A stretch of 64,000 nucleotides of DNA from Adiantum capillus-veneris (Eukaryota; Streptophyta; Polypodiopsida; Polypodiales; Pteridaceae). The notes under the pieces are model-generated. The model was not told the origin of the DNA, made no database searches, and worked only from the letters and a program-made list of their open reading frames with translations. The position numbers and the translations under genes are program-made. This document shows, one piece after another, positions 33,656 through 44,568 of this stretch. Location: NCBI GenBank assembly GCA_014529385.2, contig CM043960.1, positions 118,118,043 to 118,182,042 of the forward strand, given 5' to 3'. The stretch's first letter is position 1; every line of letters begins with the position of its first letter.

Positions 33656-34431
33656 AACCATTACAGAAAAATGGATTGGCTATATGCTGGCATAAATTGA
33701 AGAAAACTATTGAATTACCCATCCAACCTCCTCCAAGACCTTGTCCAAGGAATGAATCACCTCCTTATCACCTACCACTTGCTTTCAAGGACATCAAAAG
33801 AGTACTTATCTTGGATCTAGAGGGGTTACTTCTCAAGACAGTTGAAATGAAACATGGAGATTCTATGCCATCTTGGGCTCAACACATGCGACTTGTGGAG
33901 GACAAAGATGAAGTTTATCATGTGGTGCGACCAGACGCACAAAGTTTTTTGGATTTTTGTGCTGAATACTTTGAGCTATGGATATGGAGTTGCTATAACT
34001 TAACAAGGGTGCAACGCATCACACAAAAGTGTTTTCCTGAGCAGTATACCAAGTTCAAGGTGTTTATGAGTAACAAAAATTGCCAAAATCCAAATATCAT
34101 GTTAGGATTTACAAGGGTTTATCACAAAAATCTGAGTGATATTTGGAAGATATTTGAGGATTTGGATGCAAACAATACCTTAATTTTTGATGACACTCCA
34201 TATAGGGTGATGTGGAACATGCCAGGGACATATCTTATATTTCCAAAGATGTGGAGGCAAACTTCCGAGCAACTTCAAAACTTCTTGCAGAGAACCATAA
34301 TTCCATGGTTGGTAGGATGGTTGTATGCAAGAGATAAGAGAGTCTATACATATAACACAATTGTAAATCAGTATAGTGATTCTGAGACAAATTATGTCCT
34401 TGGTGTGTACTTGTCAACACGAAAGCATTGA
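33656..34431 (+). CDS. FCP1/NLI-type phosphatase-like protein 2, last exon, ≥257 aa
   Basis: The exon starts after the 3' splice site TTCTTTAATTTCAG (ending 33655) and is open to TGA at 34429-34431; AATAAA follows within a few bases. No good ATG opens the frame near its start, so an upstream exon supplies the N-terminus. FCP1/NLI signatures are VLILDLEGLLLKT (residue ~53), VVRPDAQSFLDFCAEYFELW, IWSCYNLTRV and TLIFDDTPYRV (~178). The usual DxDx(T/V) motif reads DLEG, replacing the second Asp with Glu. It is about the size of a single FCP1 domain and lacks the SAP-like tail of protein 1. The preceding 5 kb is satellite, so it may be a separate gene or a far exon of gene 1. Confidence 0.7.
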
Positions 34432-35260
34432 ATAAATATGGCTATAAGATGCTTTTTTTATTCTAGTGTGTATCTTTCAACATTTGTATAATTTGATATA
34501 GTCTTTTTTTTTTTATAAAAGGTGTGTCAATTTTATGAACACTTGAATGGAGTGCACCCTACTCTAAGGGGACTTCAATGTACTATTGGAGTGCATCCTA
34601 TTGTAAGGGGACTCTGATGTATTGCTAGAGTGCACCCAAATTTTTGGGGACTCATTTTTTATTTGATTGGGGCCTATGTTGGGTCATATAGTAAAAGAAA
34701 TTCATTTTTTGTCAATTCATATCGAGGTTGCATTTATTTGGAACTATGAAAGAATTGATGTTTGATGTCAAAATAAAACTTGTAAGTGTGGATCAGAGAA
34801 TTCATGGACTTTAAATATGTGAGAGGGATCTTTTTCTTGGGCACAAATGTTTGCTTCAAGAATTTTGTCATTACATACTTTATGTGAAAGAGTTTTAGAA
34901 CCTAAAAGACTTTGAAAACAAAACTATGGAATCTAAGTGCATGTATTCTTGAATGGCTTGAAAGTTGATGTATACATGCATGTCGCCTTGATGAAGATTT
35001 AGATCTGACAAGATGGAAAGATATAATTCTTGGACGTTACCTTTGTCAATTTGGTAATAACATATTTAACTTTCTTTTAATATGGGTGGAAAATATATTA
35101 TTATGTGCATTTGAAAATATATTATATTTGTGCATATTTAACTTTCTTTTAATATGGGTGGAAAATATATTATTATGTGCATTTGGAACCTAATTGCTTG
35201 ACCTTCAAACCAAGATTCCTATGTTATTTTTTCATATACTTTTTTATACTGAATTAAGAT
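34432..35260. other. Gene-free interval with two small tandem repeats
   Basis: I see no gene. There is an imperfect ~49-bp tandem repeat of three units around 34548-34660 (GAGTGCA(C/T)CC...AAGGGGACT), and a ~53-bp direct repeat at 35061-35113 and 35133-35185 (CATATTTAACTTTC...). The start of the interval is the 3' untranslated region of FCP1-like gene 2. Confidence 0.6.
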
Positions 35261-35264
35261 TGTG

Positions 35265-36640
35265 GATGCAAGGTCCACCACTTGTTCAAGCTAGATCTAA
35301 GAAAGTATATATACTGAGTCTTCAAACTAGTAAACCAAGGGGAGAGAGAAGCAGGGTCCATCACTTGTCCAAGCTCATCTCTAGACAACATAGAGAGATG
35401 TTATGTCTACTAATTGTCCAATATAGTCATGGAGAAATGATAGAAGGTTGATCCACTTGTCCAACCTATCATCTCTAGTAAAATGGGAGGTTTGGCCTTA
35501 AGATTCACCATGTAACCAACATATACTTCATTGTATTATGAAGAGTAGAAAAGAAAAGCTCCACCACTTGTCTAAGGTAGTTCCAAAATCAACATGGAGA
35601 GAAGAAAATTCACCATTTGTCCAAGATAGGTTCCATTAAAACATGGAAAACCTCATATATGTTGTACATGGAAGCTTTTTTCCAAGGTCCACCACTTTGT
35701 CCAAGCTAGGATCCATTAAAACATGGATAGAAACAAGGCTCCACAACTCGTCCAACCTTTATAGCTGCGAAGTGTACCGTTGTCTAAACTAGGCATGGGA
35801 AAATAATAGAAGGTCCACCACTTATCCAATATATTATCTCTAATAGCATGGGAGGTTTGGTCTCAAGATTTAGGAATTGGCTGACCTGTATTTCATTGTA
35901 TTATGATGAATTTGGTTTTAAAGTCAACTACTTATCCAAGCTATAAGTTTATATCTTGAATGGTATTCCTTCCCATCACTTAGAAAACCAATGATATGTT
36001 GTACATGGGAGGGTTTGTTACAAGGTCCACCACTTCCAAGCTAGTTTCATTGAAACATGGATGAAGACAAGCTCCACCATTTGTTAAAGCTAGACTCCAT
36101 TGAAATCTAGAAAATCCATTCTATGTTGTACATGGGGTTTTTTTTTAAGGTCCAACACTTGTCCAAGCTAAGATCCATTGAAACATGGAGTAGAGAAACA
36201 CTCCACCACTTGTCCAAGCTAGGCAACATTGATAGTAGTTGGTTTATTTTGAAGATCCACCACGTGTCTAAGCTAACTCTATTGAAACATAGAGAGAAGC
36301 AAAGGTCCACCAACTGTTCAAGCTAGGCTCCATTGAAACATGGACAGAAGCAAGCTCCACCATTTCTCCAAGATAGACTCCATTGAAACATGGAGAGAAT
36401 CAAAGGTCCACCATTTCTCCAAGCCAAGATCTAGTTGTCCAACCTATAAGGTTATATCTTAAATGGTAATCTTTCTAATTCACTTGGAATACCCATGATA
36501 TGTTTTACATGGGGTTTTGTTCCAAGATCACAACTTTGTCCAAGCTAACTCTAAATGAAACATAGAAGAGTAAGCAAAGGTCCTACCACTTGTCCAAGCT
36601 AGTCCTCCATTGAAACAAGGAGAGAAGCAAGCTCCATCAT
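35265..36640 (-). repeat. Right satellite block 5 of element D, minus orientation
   Basis: Copies of CAAGGTCCACCACTTGTCCA and its spacers (TCCATTGAAACATGGAGAGA) in minus orientation, more diverged than blocks 2 and 4. A single plus-orientation copy follows at about 36885-36905. No gene is seen from here to the right end of D; the minus-strand ORF at 36829-37182 overlaps the terminal repeat and has no recognisable content. Confidence 0.85.
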
Positions 36641-37157
36641 TCTCCAAGATAGGCTAGCATGGGATAAGTGCACCTTGAAACCAACCTTCCTATGAGGCAA
36701 TAGAGCATATGCTACATATTTTATGTATGCCCCATGCCTCAAATTAAGAAGTTATAGATTAGAAGTGGACCTTGCTTAAATGTCACATGCAATAAATTAA
36801 GGAAAAATAGCCAAGTGGATTGTATTCCTCAATGGATCCTTGCTTTCACAAGTTGTGAACCTTGAGTCACTTTTACATTAACTTGGACAAGTGGTGGACC
36901 TAGAAACCAAGCTCTCCATGTTGAGATAAGTTGTAGGTAGGACATTAGAACATAGACAACGATAATGGATGCAATATACTCCTCTCCTAATAATCCAATT
37001 GATTGAAACCATGATATTTTAGTTGTTTTCATTGTGTATTGTATGTGCATAAAGTGGAATGAGACCTTAAGAAAACTCAAATTTTTGACAAAATCTCTAT
37101 ATTTTATACATGATATATTGAAAGTTGTCCAACCTGGGAATTGGGATTTTCCCACTT

Positions 37158-37173
37158 TACCTAATATGGTCTT
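37158..37173 (-). repeat. Right terminal inverted repeat of element D
   Basis: TACCTAATATGGTCTT, the exact reverse complement of 5457-5472, followed by the second copy of the target duplication (37173/37174-37177). Just inside it (37120-37140) is a half satellite motif, GTTGTCCAACCT, in the same orientation as the right arm. Confidence 0.9.
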
Positions 37174-37181
37174 AGGGGACA

Positions 37182-38546
37182 ATGTTGGTAGAAGATTTTT
37201 CTCAGAGATTTAGAATATTTGTTGAGAGATTGCAAGGAAATGAAAGGCCAACTAATGAAATGTTGACTGGCTACTTTCTCAAAGAATTGAGGAGTGGTAT
37301 TAAAAATGCAGTGGCCAACATTGACATTGCAGTAGGTTTTGATAATTTGGTACAGGCAGCTTCTAGAGTTGAGAAGAGGCTTGGAATGGCAAAGTCTAGT
37401 AAGAGAGGAGACAAGGAATCTGAAACGGGTTCAAAGTCAGAGACATCTTCTTCTGAAGAATCGGATACTAGCAGTTCATCTGATGAGGAGGAAACGAAGA
37501 AAAAGAAGAGTCCTAAGAAGAAGAAGAAGGACAAAACAGGGGGTGAAGTTGATTTAGTTCATCAATTAAAGAATATTGGCTATTCAGTCATAGCACCTAA
37601 AGAAAAAAGGTACTGTGATATTTGTGAAAGAGAGGGACACACCACTGCTCAATGCTGGTACAACCCTAAGCAAAGGGGTAAAATAGGTACAGGTGCTAGG
37701 CGGGGTACTGCTTTAGCAGAGGCAAATCAGGTGGCTCCATTCAGAGGAAGACCTCCTGGACAGAGATTTCAGAGGGGACCTGGAAGAAATCAGGATAATA
37801 ACCAAAGAAGGCCCCAAGGAGTTATGCCTTGTGTATACTGTGGTGACCCTACACATTGGGTTGGCCTTCGTTGTGCCTTATAGGTAAAACATCGTGAGGA
37901 GAGAGGTGTTCTTGTTGTTCCATTCAATCAGGAGAACCAGCAAACAGGTCCTCCACAACCACCTCAAAATCAACCACAGGCACAAGCAAATGTGATCATT
38001 ATCAACATTCCGATTTATCAGGGTACCCCTAATGAAACAGCAACAGTACTTCCGACTGGAGAGTATGACAATGTGGAGAATGATTGTCAATATCCAGATA
38101 ATATGGAAGATGAAATTGATGTGCTGGTTGTGACAAGATCCAAGGCTAAAGGTCCTATTGATTGGGAACAACAAAAAGGGGTTAGAGATCAGGTGCAGAA
38201 GCAGGTTCAGAAGGAGCAGCAAGGTCAACACTTGGAGGATCATGCAGAATCTTCTGATGCACCAGTGCAACAAAAAAAGCAGGTTGAAGTACCTGAACCA
38301 GATTGGTTTGAGGTACTAATTAACTCTCCTTTACACTTGTCTTTAGACCAAATGCTTTCTATAGTACCAGCATTTAAAGAGAGATTGCTACATAAGTTAC
38401 TGGGAAAGCACTATTTCTCTTCGATGCAGCAGAAAGAGGAGCCTGGGGTGAATAGCATTCATCCTTCTGATGTGGATTTCATGGTTCCAGTTATCAAGGT
38501 GACTTTACAGGACAGGATATTTGAGGAGGTATTGTTGGATAGATGA
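37182..38546 (+). pseudogene. Element C gag C-terminal part with zinc knuckles, into protease
   Basis: This continues the gag frame interrupted at 5452. It opens with a capsid-like segment, then a Ser/Glu/Lys-rich acidic-basic linker, then two CCHC knuckles: CDICEREGHTTAQC and the variant CVYCGDPTHWVGLRC. An in-frame TAG at 37881-37883 is followed by more open frame (Gln/Pro-rich linker) to TGA at 38544-38546. That TGA falls inside the protease active-site region, where this lineage usually has D-G-G-S-G before VNIL; here the motif reads D-R-stop-S-G. The protease is therefore dead. Confidence 0.85.
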
Positions 38547-38585
38547 TCTGGTGTCAATATCTTACTTGAGTCAGTTTATCTCACA

Positions 38586-39245
38586 ATGGGCTTAGGGAGA
38601 TTGGAACCAGCACCTTTCCAAGTTAGAATGGCTGATCAAAGGAGGGTTCAACCAATAGGCATTTTAAGGAACTCTTCTATTCAGATTGCAGGGATGCAAT
38701 TTCAAGTTAATTTTGTTATTCTCAGAATGAAGGAAGGTGATGCTTCCTATGAGATGTTGTTGGGAAGACCTTGGTTTAGGTTAGCCAAGGTGAAACAGGA
38801 TTGGGATCAGAATCAGGTGGTGCTTACCAAAGGGAAACAGATAATCAGCATACCTATGTTGGGAAGAAAGCACATTCTTGGAAAAGAAAGACCCTTGTTT
38901 GCTCAATCAATCAGTCTTGCTGAGGAAGTAGAGGATGATGAGGAGGAAGCCTTTTCGCAGGCTAATCCGACTGTCATACCCATTTTTGAAGTTGATATTG
39001 AGGGAATTTTGCAAAAAGATCAGGAAACAGAGGAGCTTTTTGATGAACATGTCATGGGACAGGAAATTCAGGGTTCTTACATACTAAAGCTGATGGATCA
39101 GAATGTATCAACTAGTATCAAAGAGGAAGTTCAGCAGGAGGAGAGGGATTCCAGAGATATGGTGGAAAATATTTACAACAAAAGATTTGGAGGATCTAAA
39201 AGGGTTCAGCAGGTTGAACTGAAAGAATTGAATTTAGGGACTTAG
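38586..39245 (+). pseudogene. Element C protease C-terminal half and spacer
   Basis: Same frame as gag. The flap and C-terminal strand of a retropepsin are visible (FEMLLGRPWFR-type motif: YEMLLGRPWFRLAKVK). An acidic spacer leads to TAG at 39243-39245 (NLGT*EEPG). A one-base shift then moves the frame before the reverse transcriptase begins. Confidence 0.8.
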
Positions 39246-39256
39246 GAAGAACCAGG

Positions 39257-40734
39257 ATGGTCAAGGTTACCATTTATGTGGATGGGGAATTCCTACAAGA
39301 GTTATGGCAGTTATTGTTGGAATATAAAGATGTTTTTGCATGGGATTATGCAGATGTAAAAGGTATTGATCCATTACTGCATCACCATCACATTAATCAG
39401 AGAGAAGATGCCATTCCGATTGTCCAACAGAGATATAGGATGAATCCCAACTTTGCACAGCAGGTTAAGCTAGAAATTGATAAATTACTGGCAGTTGGGT
39501 TCATCAAGCCTATTCATGAAGTTACTTGGTTATCTCCAATCATTGTGGTACCAAAGATGAATGGGAAGATTAGGGTTTGTGTGGATTACAGGAAGTTAAA
39601 TGATGCAACTATTACAGATCCTTTCCCAATGCCCTTTTGTGATGCTATCTTAGATGCAGTAGCAGGGAAAGAGATGTATAGTTTCCTTGAAGGTTTCTCA
39701 AGGTATAATCAGATTGAGGTTGCAGAGGAGGACCAACATAAAACAGCCTTTATTACAGATTGGGGAGCCTTTGCATCTACTGTCATGAACTTTGGCCTTA
39801 AGAATGGACCACCGTCCTTTAATTTTACAGCTTATAAGACATTTGAACCTTATTTGCAAGATTTCATGACAGTGTTTGTAGATGACTTTTCAATTTTTGT
39901 CAAAGGGATTTACACCTTGAGCATCTGAAATTATGTTTTGAAAGGTGTAGGATGTTCAAATTGTCCCTTAATCCCTACAAAAGTGTGATGGTTGTCAGGA
40001 GTGGTGTGCTATTGGGTCATGTGGTCTCTCAAGAAGGGATGTCAATAGATGTGAAGAAGATTGAGGTAATACAATCAGCACAAGCACCTGGCAATATCAA
40101 GGAATTGAGTAGGTTTGTGAAACAAGTTAAGTGGCACAGCAGGTACATCAGAGATATGGCTAATGTATGTATGCCTCTTACCCATTTAACCAAGAAGCAT
40201 GTAGAGTTTGTTTGGTCTGAACCACAGGAAAAATCATTTCAGATTCTCAAGAAAATGCTCTCAGTTGCTCCCATATTACAACCTCCAGATTGGGTATTGC
40301 CATTTCATGTGTTTGTTGATGCCTCAAATATAGCCATTGGAGTTGTTTTAATGCAGGAAAAGACCCAAGGGTGGTTTAGACCTATGTACTATGCTAGTAG
40401 GGTGCTTACATCTGCTGAGAAGAACTATGCAGTGACTGAGAGGGAGGCATTAGGGATGGTTTATGCTTTAAACAAATTCAGACATTACCTCTTGTGCAAT
40501 ATGGTCATATTCCATGTGGATCATCAAGCATTGCTTTATCTTATTAAAAAGCCTTTACTTACAGGTAGATTGGCAAGGTGGATGCTATTGTTGCAGGAGT
40601 TTGACTTCCTTATTATTCATACGCCTGGCAAGGAACATGCAATAGCTGATTACCTAAGTCGGATTGAGACAGGGGAACAACCGACAGGGATTCCGGATCA
40701 GTTGTTGCCATATGCATATTTATTTGAAGTTTAG
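39257..40734 (+). pseudogene. Element C reverse transcriptase and RNase H
   Basis: Two frames. 39257-39928 holds the RT fingers and palm: LLAVGFIKPIHEVTWLSPIIV, RVCVDYRKLND and the catalytic FVDD (39880s). A frameshift near 39925 then moves to the frame of 39952-40734, with the RT thumb/connection (LLGHVVSQEG) and RNase H (HVFVDASNIAIGVVLMQ, TEREALGMVYALNKFRHYL, DHQALLYL, HAIADYLSR). The frame ends in TAG at 40732-40734. Ty3/Gypsy type. Confidence 0.92.
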
Positions 40735-40764
40735 AGTTCCATTTTTGATTCATGGTATGACCAA

Positions 40765-42267
40765 ATGCTGGTGTTCCTGACTGATGGTGTTATGCCAACA
40801 GGGTTTACAACAGAACAAAGGAGGAAATTTGCCCTAACAAGAAGACCCTTTTTAGTGATTGTTGGAGCATTATACACAAAAGGGATTGACCAGTTCATTA
40901 GAAGGTGTGTACCAGATTTTGAACAATCGGCTCTGTTGCAAGAAGCCCATTATGGAGCAGCAGGAGGACATTTCTCAGGGGACATTACAGGAAAAAAGAT
41001 ACTCCAAGCTAGTTTGTGGTGGCCAACTGTGTTGAAGGATGCTCATTCCTATGCAAAAAGCTGTGTGGTGTGTCAACAGTTTGGTCAACATGATTCTAGA
41101 GACAGAAAGACAGATCATCCTATACTACCATTAGAGCCATTTCAAAAATGGGGTATGGATTTTGTAGGACCAGCCAAGCCTACAACAAGTAAGGGATGCA
41201 AGTACATTCTAGTAGCTACTGACTATTATACCAAGTGGGTGGAAGCTGTGGCATTGAAAGATAACAAAGCTCAGAGTGTGGCAAAGTTCTTGTATCACAA
41301 CATCATGACCAAGTTTGGATGTCCAGTAGAGTTGGTCAATGATAGAGGTACACATTTTTTGAATGAAGTGATTTCTGAGTTAACAAAAACCCACATGATA
41401 ATGCACAAGAAATCTACCGCTTACCATCCCCAAGCTAATGGACAGGCTGAGAGTACTAATAAGACTCTTATAAATATTGTACAGGAGAATAAGAGGGATT
41501 GGGATGCAAAGCTGGATTCTGCTCTGTGGTCATTCAGAATAGCTTTCAAGGTGACAACATGTATGACCCCGTTCCGATTGGTGTATGGCTTGGAAGCTGT
41601 AGTACCAATGGAGTTTGTGGTACCTAGTCTGAGGATTACTGCTGAGAAGATGACTCCAAAGCTGTCAGTTTAGCATAGAAGCAAGTATTTGATGCAACTG
41701 GAAGAAGACAGGTTGATCAGCTCCTATATAACAGAAGTCATTCAAAGAAGAAGGAAATCCTGGGTCAGCATGAATGTCAAGCTTAAGATTTTCTAGGTAG
41801 GTGACTGGGTAATGCTTTACAACTCCAGGTTAGGTCCACATCCTGGGAAGCTCAATTTAAGGTACAAGGGGCCATATCAAATTATGATAGACCTAGGTCA
41901 AGGAACTTTTATTGTAGCAAATGTTTTTGGCACAAGGGTAGAGAAACCTGTTAATGGATTCAGGTTTAAAAAAATTCAGTGCAAGCCACCCCATTTGGAT
42001 TGGCTCAAACATGCTATACCAGAGGTTGCATTTTGTGAAATGGTGGAGTTCTCTTCAGGTACTATGGACCAGGTCACTATTGATCTATCATCAAAGTGCA
42101 TAGGCTTTGCATTCAGGTCAGGGATCGGATTGTACTACATCAGAGTTTGTTGGCTCAGAGTCTACTGGGTCGGAGTTCACCTGATCCGATTACTTAAACA
42201 ACGTTTAAATTTCAAAATTTGCGTCAAAAAGGGTGCAAAGTCCCTTCCACTTAACTCCATCATATGA
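40765..42267 (+). pseudogene. Element C integrase
   Basis: Same frame as RNase H. The N-terminal HHCC zinc finger (HYGAAGGHFSG...CVVCQ) is followed by the catalytic core with D in WGMDFVGP, D in NDRGTHF and E in GQAESTNKT. A TAG at 41671-41673 and another at 41794-41796 interrupt the C-terminal domain (VGDWVMLYNSRLGPHPGKLN, the GPF/Y-type region) before TGA at 42265. No chromodomain is seen. Confidence 0.9.
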
Positions 42268-42342
42268 ATTAGGGACGACATCATTACCTCACACACTTTT
42301 AGAGGCCTTCACGCTTGTGTGATTCACGTAAGTAGCGCGTGC

Positions 42343-44472
42343 ATGCATACTCCACAACTTGCTAAGCTTTCTACTACTTCTGCTTCCGCTATGCCTAAGC
42401 CTAAACCTGTTTCTGTCGTGAGACCATTGCCAGAAGATGAGCAAGGGGAGGTTAGTAAGCTGCGCCCTCGTAGAAAAGGAGTAGTGCTCAAAGTTGATGT
42501 ATCTGACCCAGAAGACGAGGTCGAAGTGCTGCCTGAGGAAGAATCAACACCAATGTCATCAAGCAAGATGCTGCAAAGTTTAATGGAGCCTTTCACTGAT
42601 TTCAGGGTAGAAATTGACTGTCAGGCAGAACGCAATGAGAAGTGGTTGAAGGCAACAGGTTTATATGATTTTGCTACTCTACCCTGGGGCCAGTGGAAAG
42701 GGAACATTTACGCAAAAACTCAAATGGAGCTGTTACGAGAATCCAAAGGTGCCATTTCTGAGAAGGTAAATCTTAGTCCTGGTGTGGTAGCTCAGGTATT
42801 TCAGCTTCCCTTTACCTCTGTTACTGCAGTACCAAAATGTTCAGATGAAGATCTAAAAAAAGAATTTGGACCAAGAGAAGGAGGTAGGCAGTACTTTATG
42901 TTGAAGAATGTCGAGTATTGGAGGAGAGAACAACTGAAATGGTTTTTGGAAAGAGTTTGTTTTCTAGCTAAATATGACTACATGTCTAAGGAAAACTGGG
43001 CACCACTATATTTTGCTGAAAATGGGTGGAAGGTCAGTTGGGCACATTGGGTGTATGATAGGATTCATGCAGAAATCTTTACCTCGGATAAAAGAAAGAC
43101 CCAATTGAGTAGCAGGTTAGTAGCATTTCTGTCTGCTTTGTTTGCTTTTGCCCAGAAAGTTGATGTAGGGTAGGTCACAGTTTCTATCATTACTTCTATC
43201 AATGAGGTTAGTCCTGGGCCAAAACAGGGGAGAATATCTGACAAAGCAAAGATTAGTAAAAGCATGGATGAAAAGCTGAGGACCATACAGGACTTTATTG
43301 AAGCAGGATACACTGAGGATGAGGCCAAGATGGGGTTGTCTAGTCATGAGCATAAACTGCTTATGGGGAATTTGCTCAAGAGTTTGGATGTTGAGGCACA
43401 AAATCCTAGTAGGGTTATAGGCAAAACTTTTTACATGCCCGAAAAGAGGAAGCTAGATAGTGCTTTAAATGAGGTGGCCAAATCATTAGATTTCTCTCCA
43501 GTTGGTCCTAGCACTTTTGCTAAATCTGATTTTCTTATTATTGATGTACCAACAGCTCTGAAGATGTTGAAGGAATTACAGGGATTTGTAAGGTATCAGT
43601 AGCACAATATGGAGGAACAGTTACAAAATATAGCTGAATCTGGTCGATCTAAAGTAATGTTGCACCAGCAGTCGGAGTTGGTGGAATCTTTGAAGCAGGA
43701 ATTGGTAGAGCTGAAGGAGAAGCATCAACAAGAGATGCAGGTTCAGCTGCAACTACATCAACAAGAAGTAGCAAAGGTTAAGCTCTCCTTGGGAATGTTT
43801 CAAGAATGGACTAAGGACTTGGAAGGCATAGTCAATTCTGAGCTGGATAAGATATCAGGCAAAAATACATAGTTGCAGGTGGAGAATGAAATGTTACAAC
43901 AAAGGTTGAAACCTTTGGAAGCTCTGGAAAAGCAAGTATTAGCCCAAGAAGATATCAATGTTTCTAGAGTGCTCATGGCTGAAGGGGATCTCAATCTAGT
44001 AAGGCAACAGTTGGTTGAGGGGATGCAGGATGTTTGGAAAGCAATGAGAGAAAGGCTGACATCAGTTATCAAGTATCCCTATGAGGCTGTGAGATCAGGC
44101 TTCATCAATTCTCATGAAGCTACCTTATTAGAGACAGTGGAATCTCTGAAGAAGGAAAAAGATGTTTATCACGAGCAGCTCCAGGAGTTCAAGGATAAAC
44201 ACTTGTAGGTGGATGAAGAATTCATGATACAAGGTGGTTCTGCACTTAAAAAACTAGTGCATGTTTCTGTTCAAACACTACAAGCTGCTGAGGAAATTCA
44301 AAAGTCAAGTGGAGAAGCTTTGCCAATGGAGGTTGAAAATCGGAAGGAGATTACAAATGTTGCAAATGTTGAAGTTCTAGAACTGAGTGCAGCAAAGAAT
44401 GAGGAGATTGTGGTGACTACAATCCAAGAAACTGATGCTGAAACAATCCTCAAAGATATGTTTGAAGTTTAG
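42343..44472 (+). pseudogene. Element C extra ORF downstream of integrase, unknown, coiled-coil C-terminus
   Basis: A long frame (same register as integrase) reads from about 42343 to TAG at 44470, interrupted by TAGs at 43171, 43600, 43870 and 44206. The first ~280 codons carry a Trp/Tyr-rich globular region (KWLKATGLYDFATLPWGQWK; VNLSPGVVAQVFQLPFTSV; YWRREQLKWFLERVCFLAKY). This recalls the plant-mobile/putative transposon domains of some plant retroelements but is not assigned. The last ~250 codons are Gln/Glu/Lys/Leu-rich and coiled-coil-like. An extra gene between integrase and the 3' LTR is unusual; the fragment at 63.2-63.5 kb carries a relative of its N-terminal part. Confidence 0.7.
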
Positions 44473-44568
44473 GGTGGTAAGGACTCATTTTTGTCTATCT
44501 CTTGCTGATCAAGGGATATGTGGATTCGAGTCGGATTTTTGAGAAATCCACCACCGGGCTATGCCATG

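Larger units (their letters stand above)
5457..37173. mobile_element. Element D: ~31.7-kb DNA transposon-like element with cargo genes
   Basis: The ends are a perfect 16-bp inverted repeat, followed by looser matching to ~34 bp (GG(T/G)AAAAATC(T/C)CA region). They are flanked by a 4-5 bp duplication inside the gag gene of element C. Contents: a 1075-aa transposase candidate (minus, 5749-8976), a spliced DGQHS/SET gene (20856-26658), two FCP1-like phosphatase genes (27301-28499 and 33656-34431), and ~16 kb of TGGACAAG-type satellite arms. The genes show long open frames, in contrast to the decayed elements around it. I do not recognise the termini as any named plant superfamily: not CACTA, hAT, Mutator or Helitron by end sequence or duplication length. 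Confidence 0.85.

Noticed and set aside
5457-37173. Element D as an integrated giant-virus fragment
   Set aside because: SET, FCP1-like and DGQHR-type genes do occur in large DNA viruses. But clean inverted ends, a short target duplication, spliced genes and the absence of capsid or replication genes fit a transposon better.
5457-37173. Element D as a Helitron or a CACTA element
   Set aside because: Helitrons make no target duplication and have no inverted ends; CACTA elements start CACTA/CACTG and duplicate 3 bp. Neither fits.
37182-44472. Reading the many in-frame TAGs as recoded codons or as U-to-C edited sites
   Set aside because: U-to-C editing is known from organelles of some land plants, not from nuclear retroelements. 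The same elements also carry true frameshifts and a destroyed protease site, so mutational decay explains them better.
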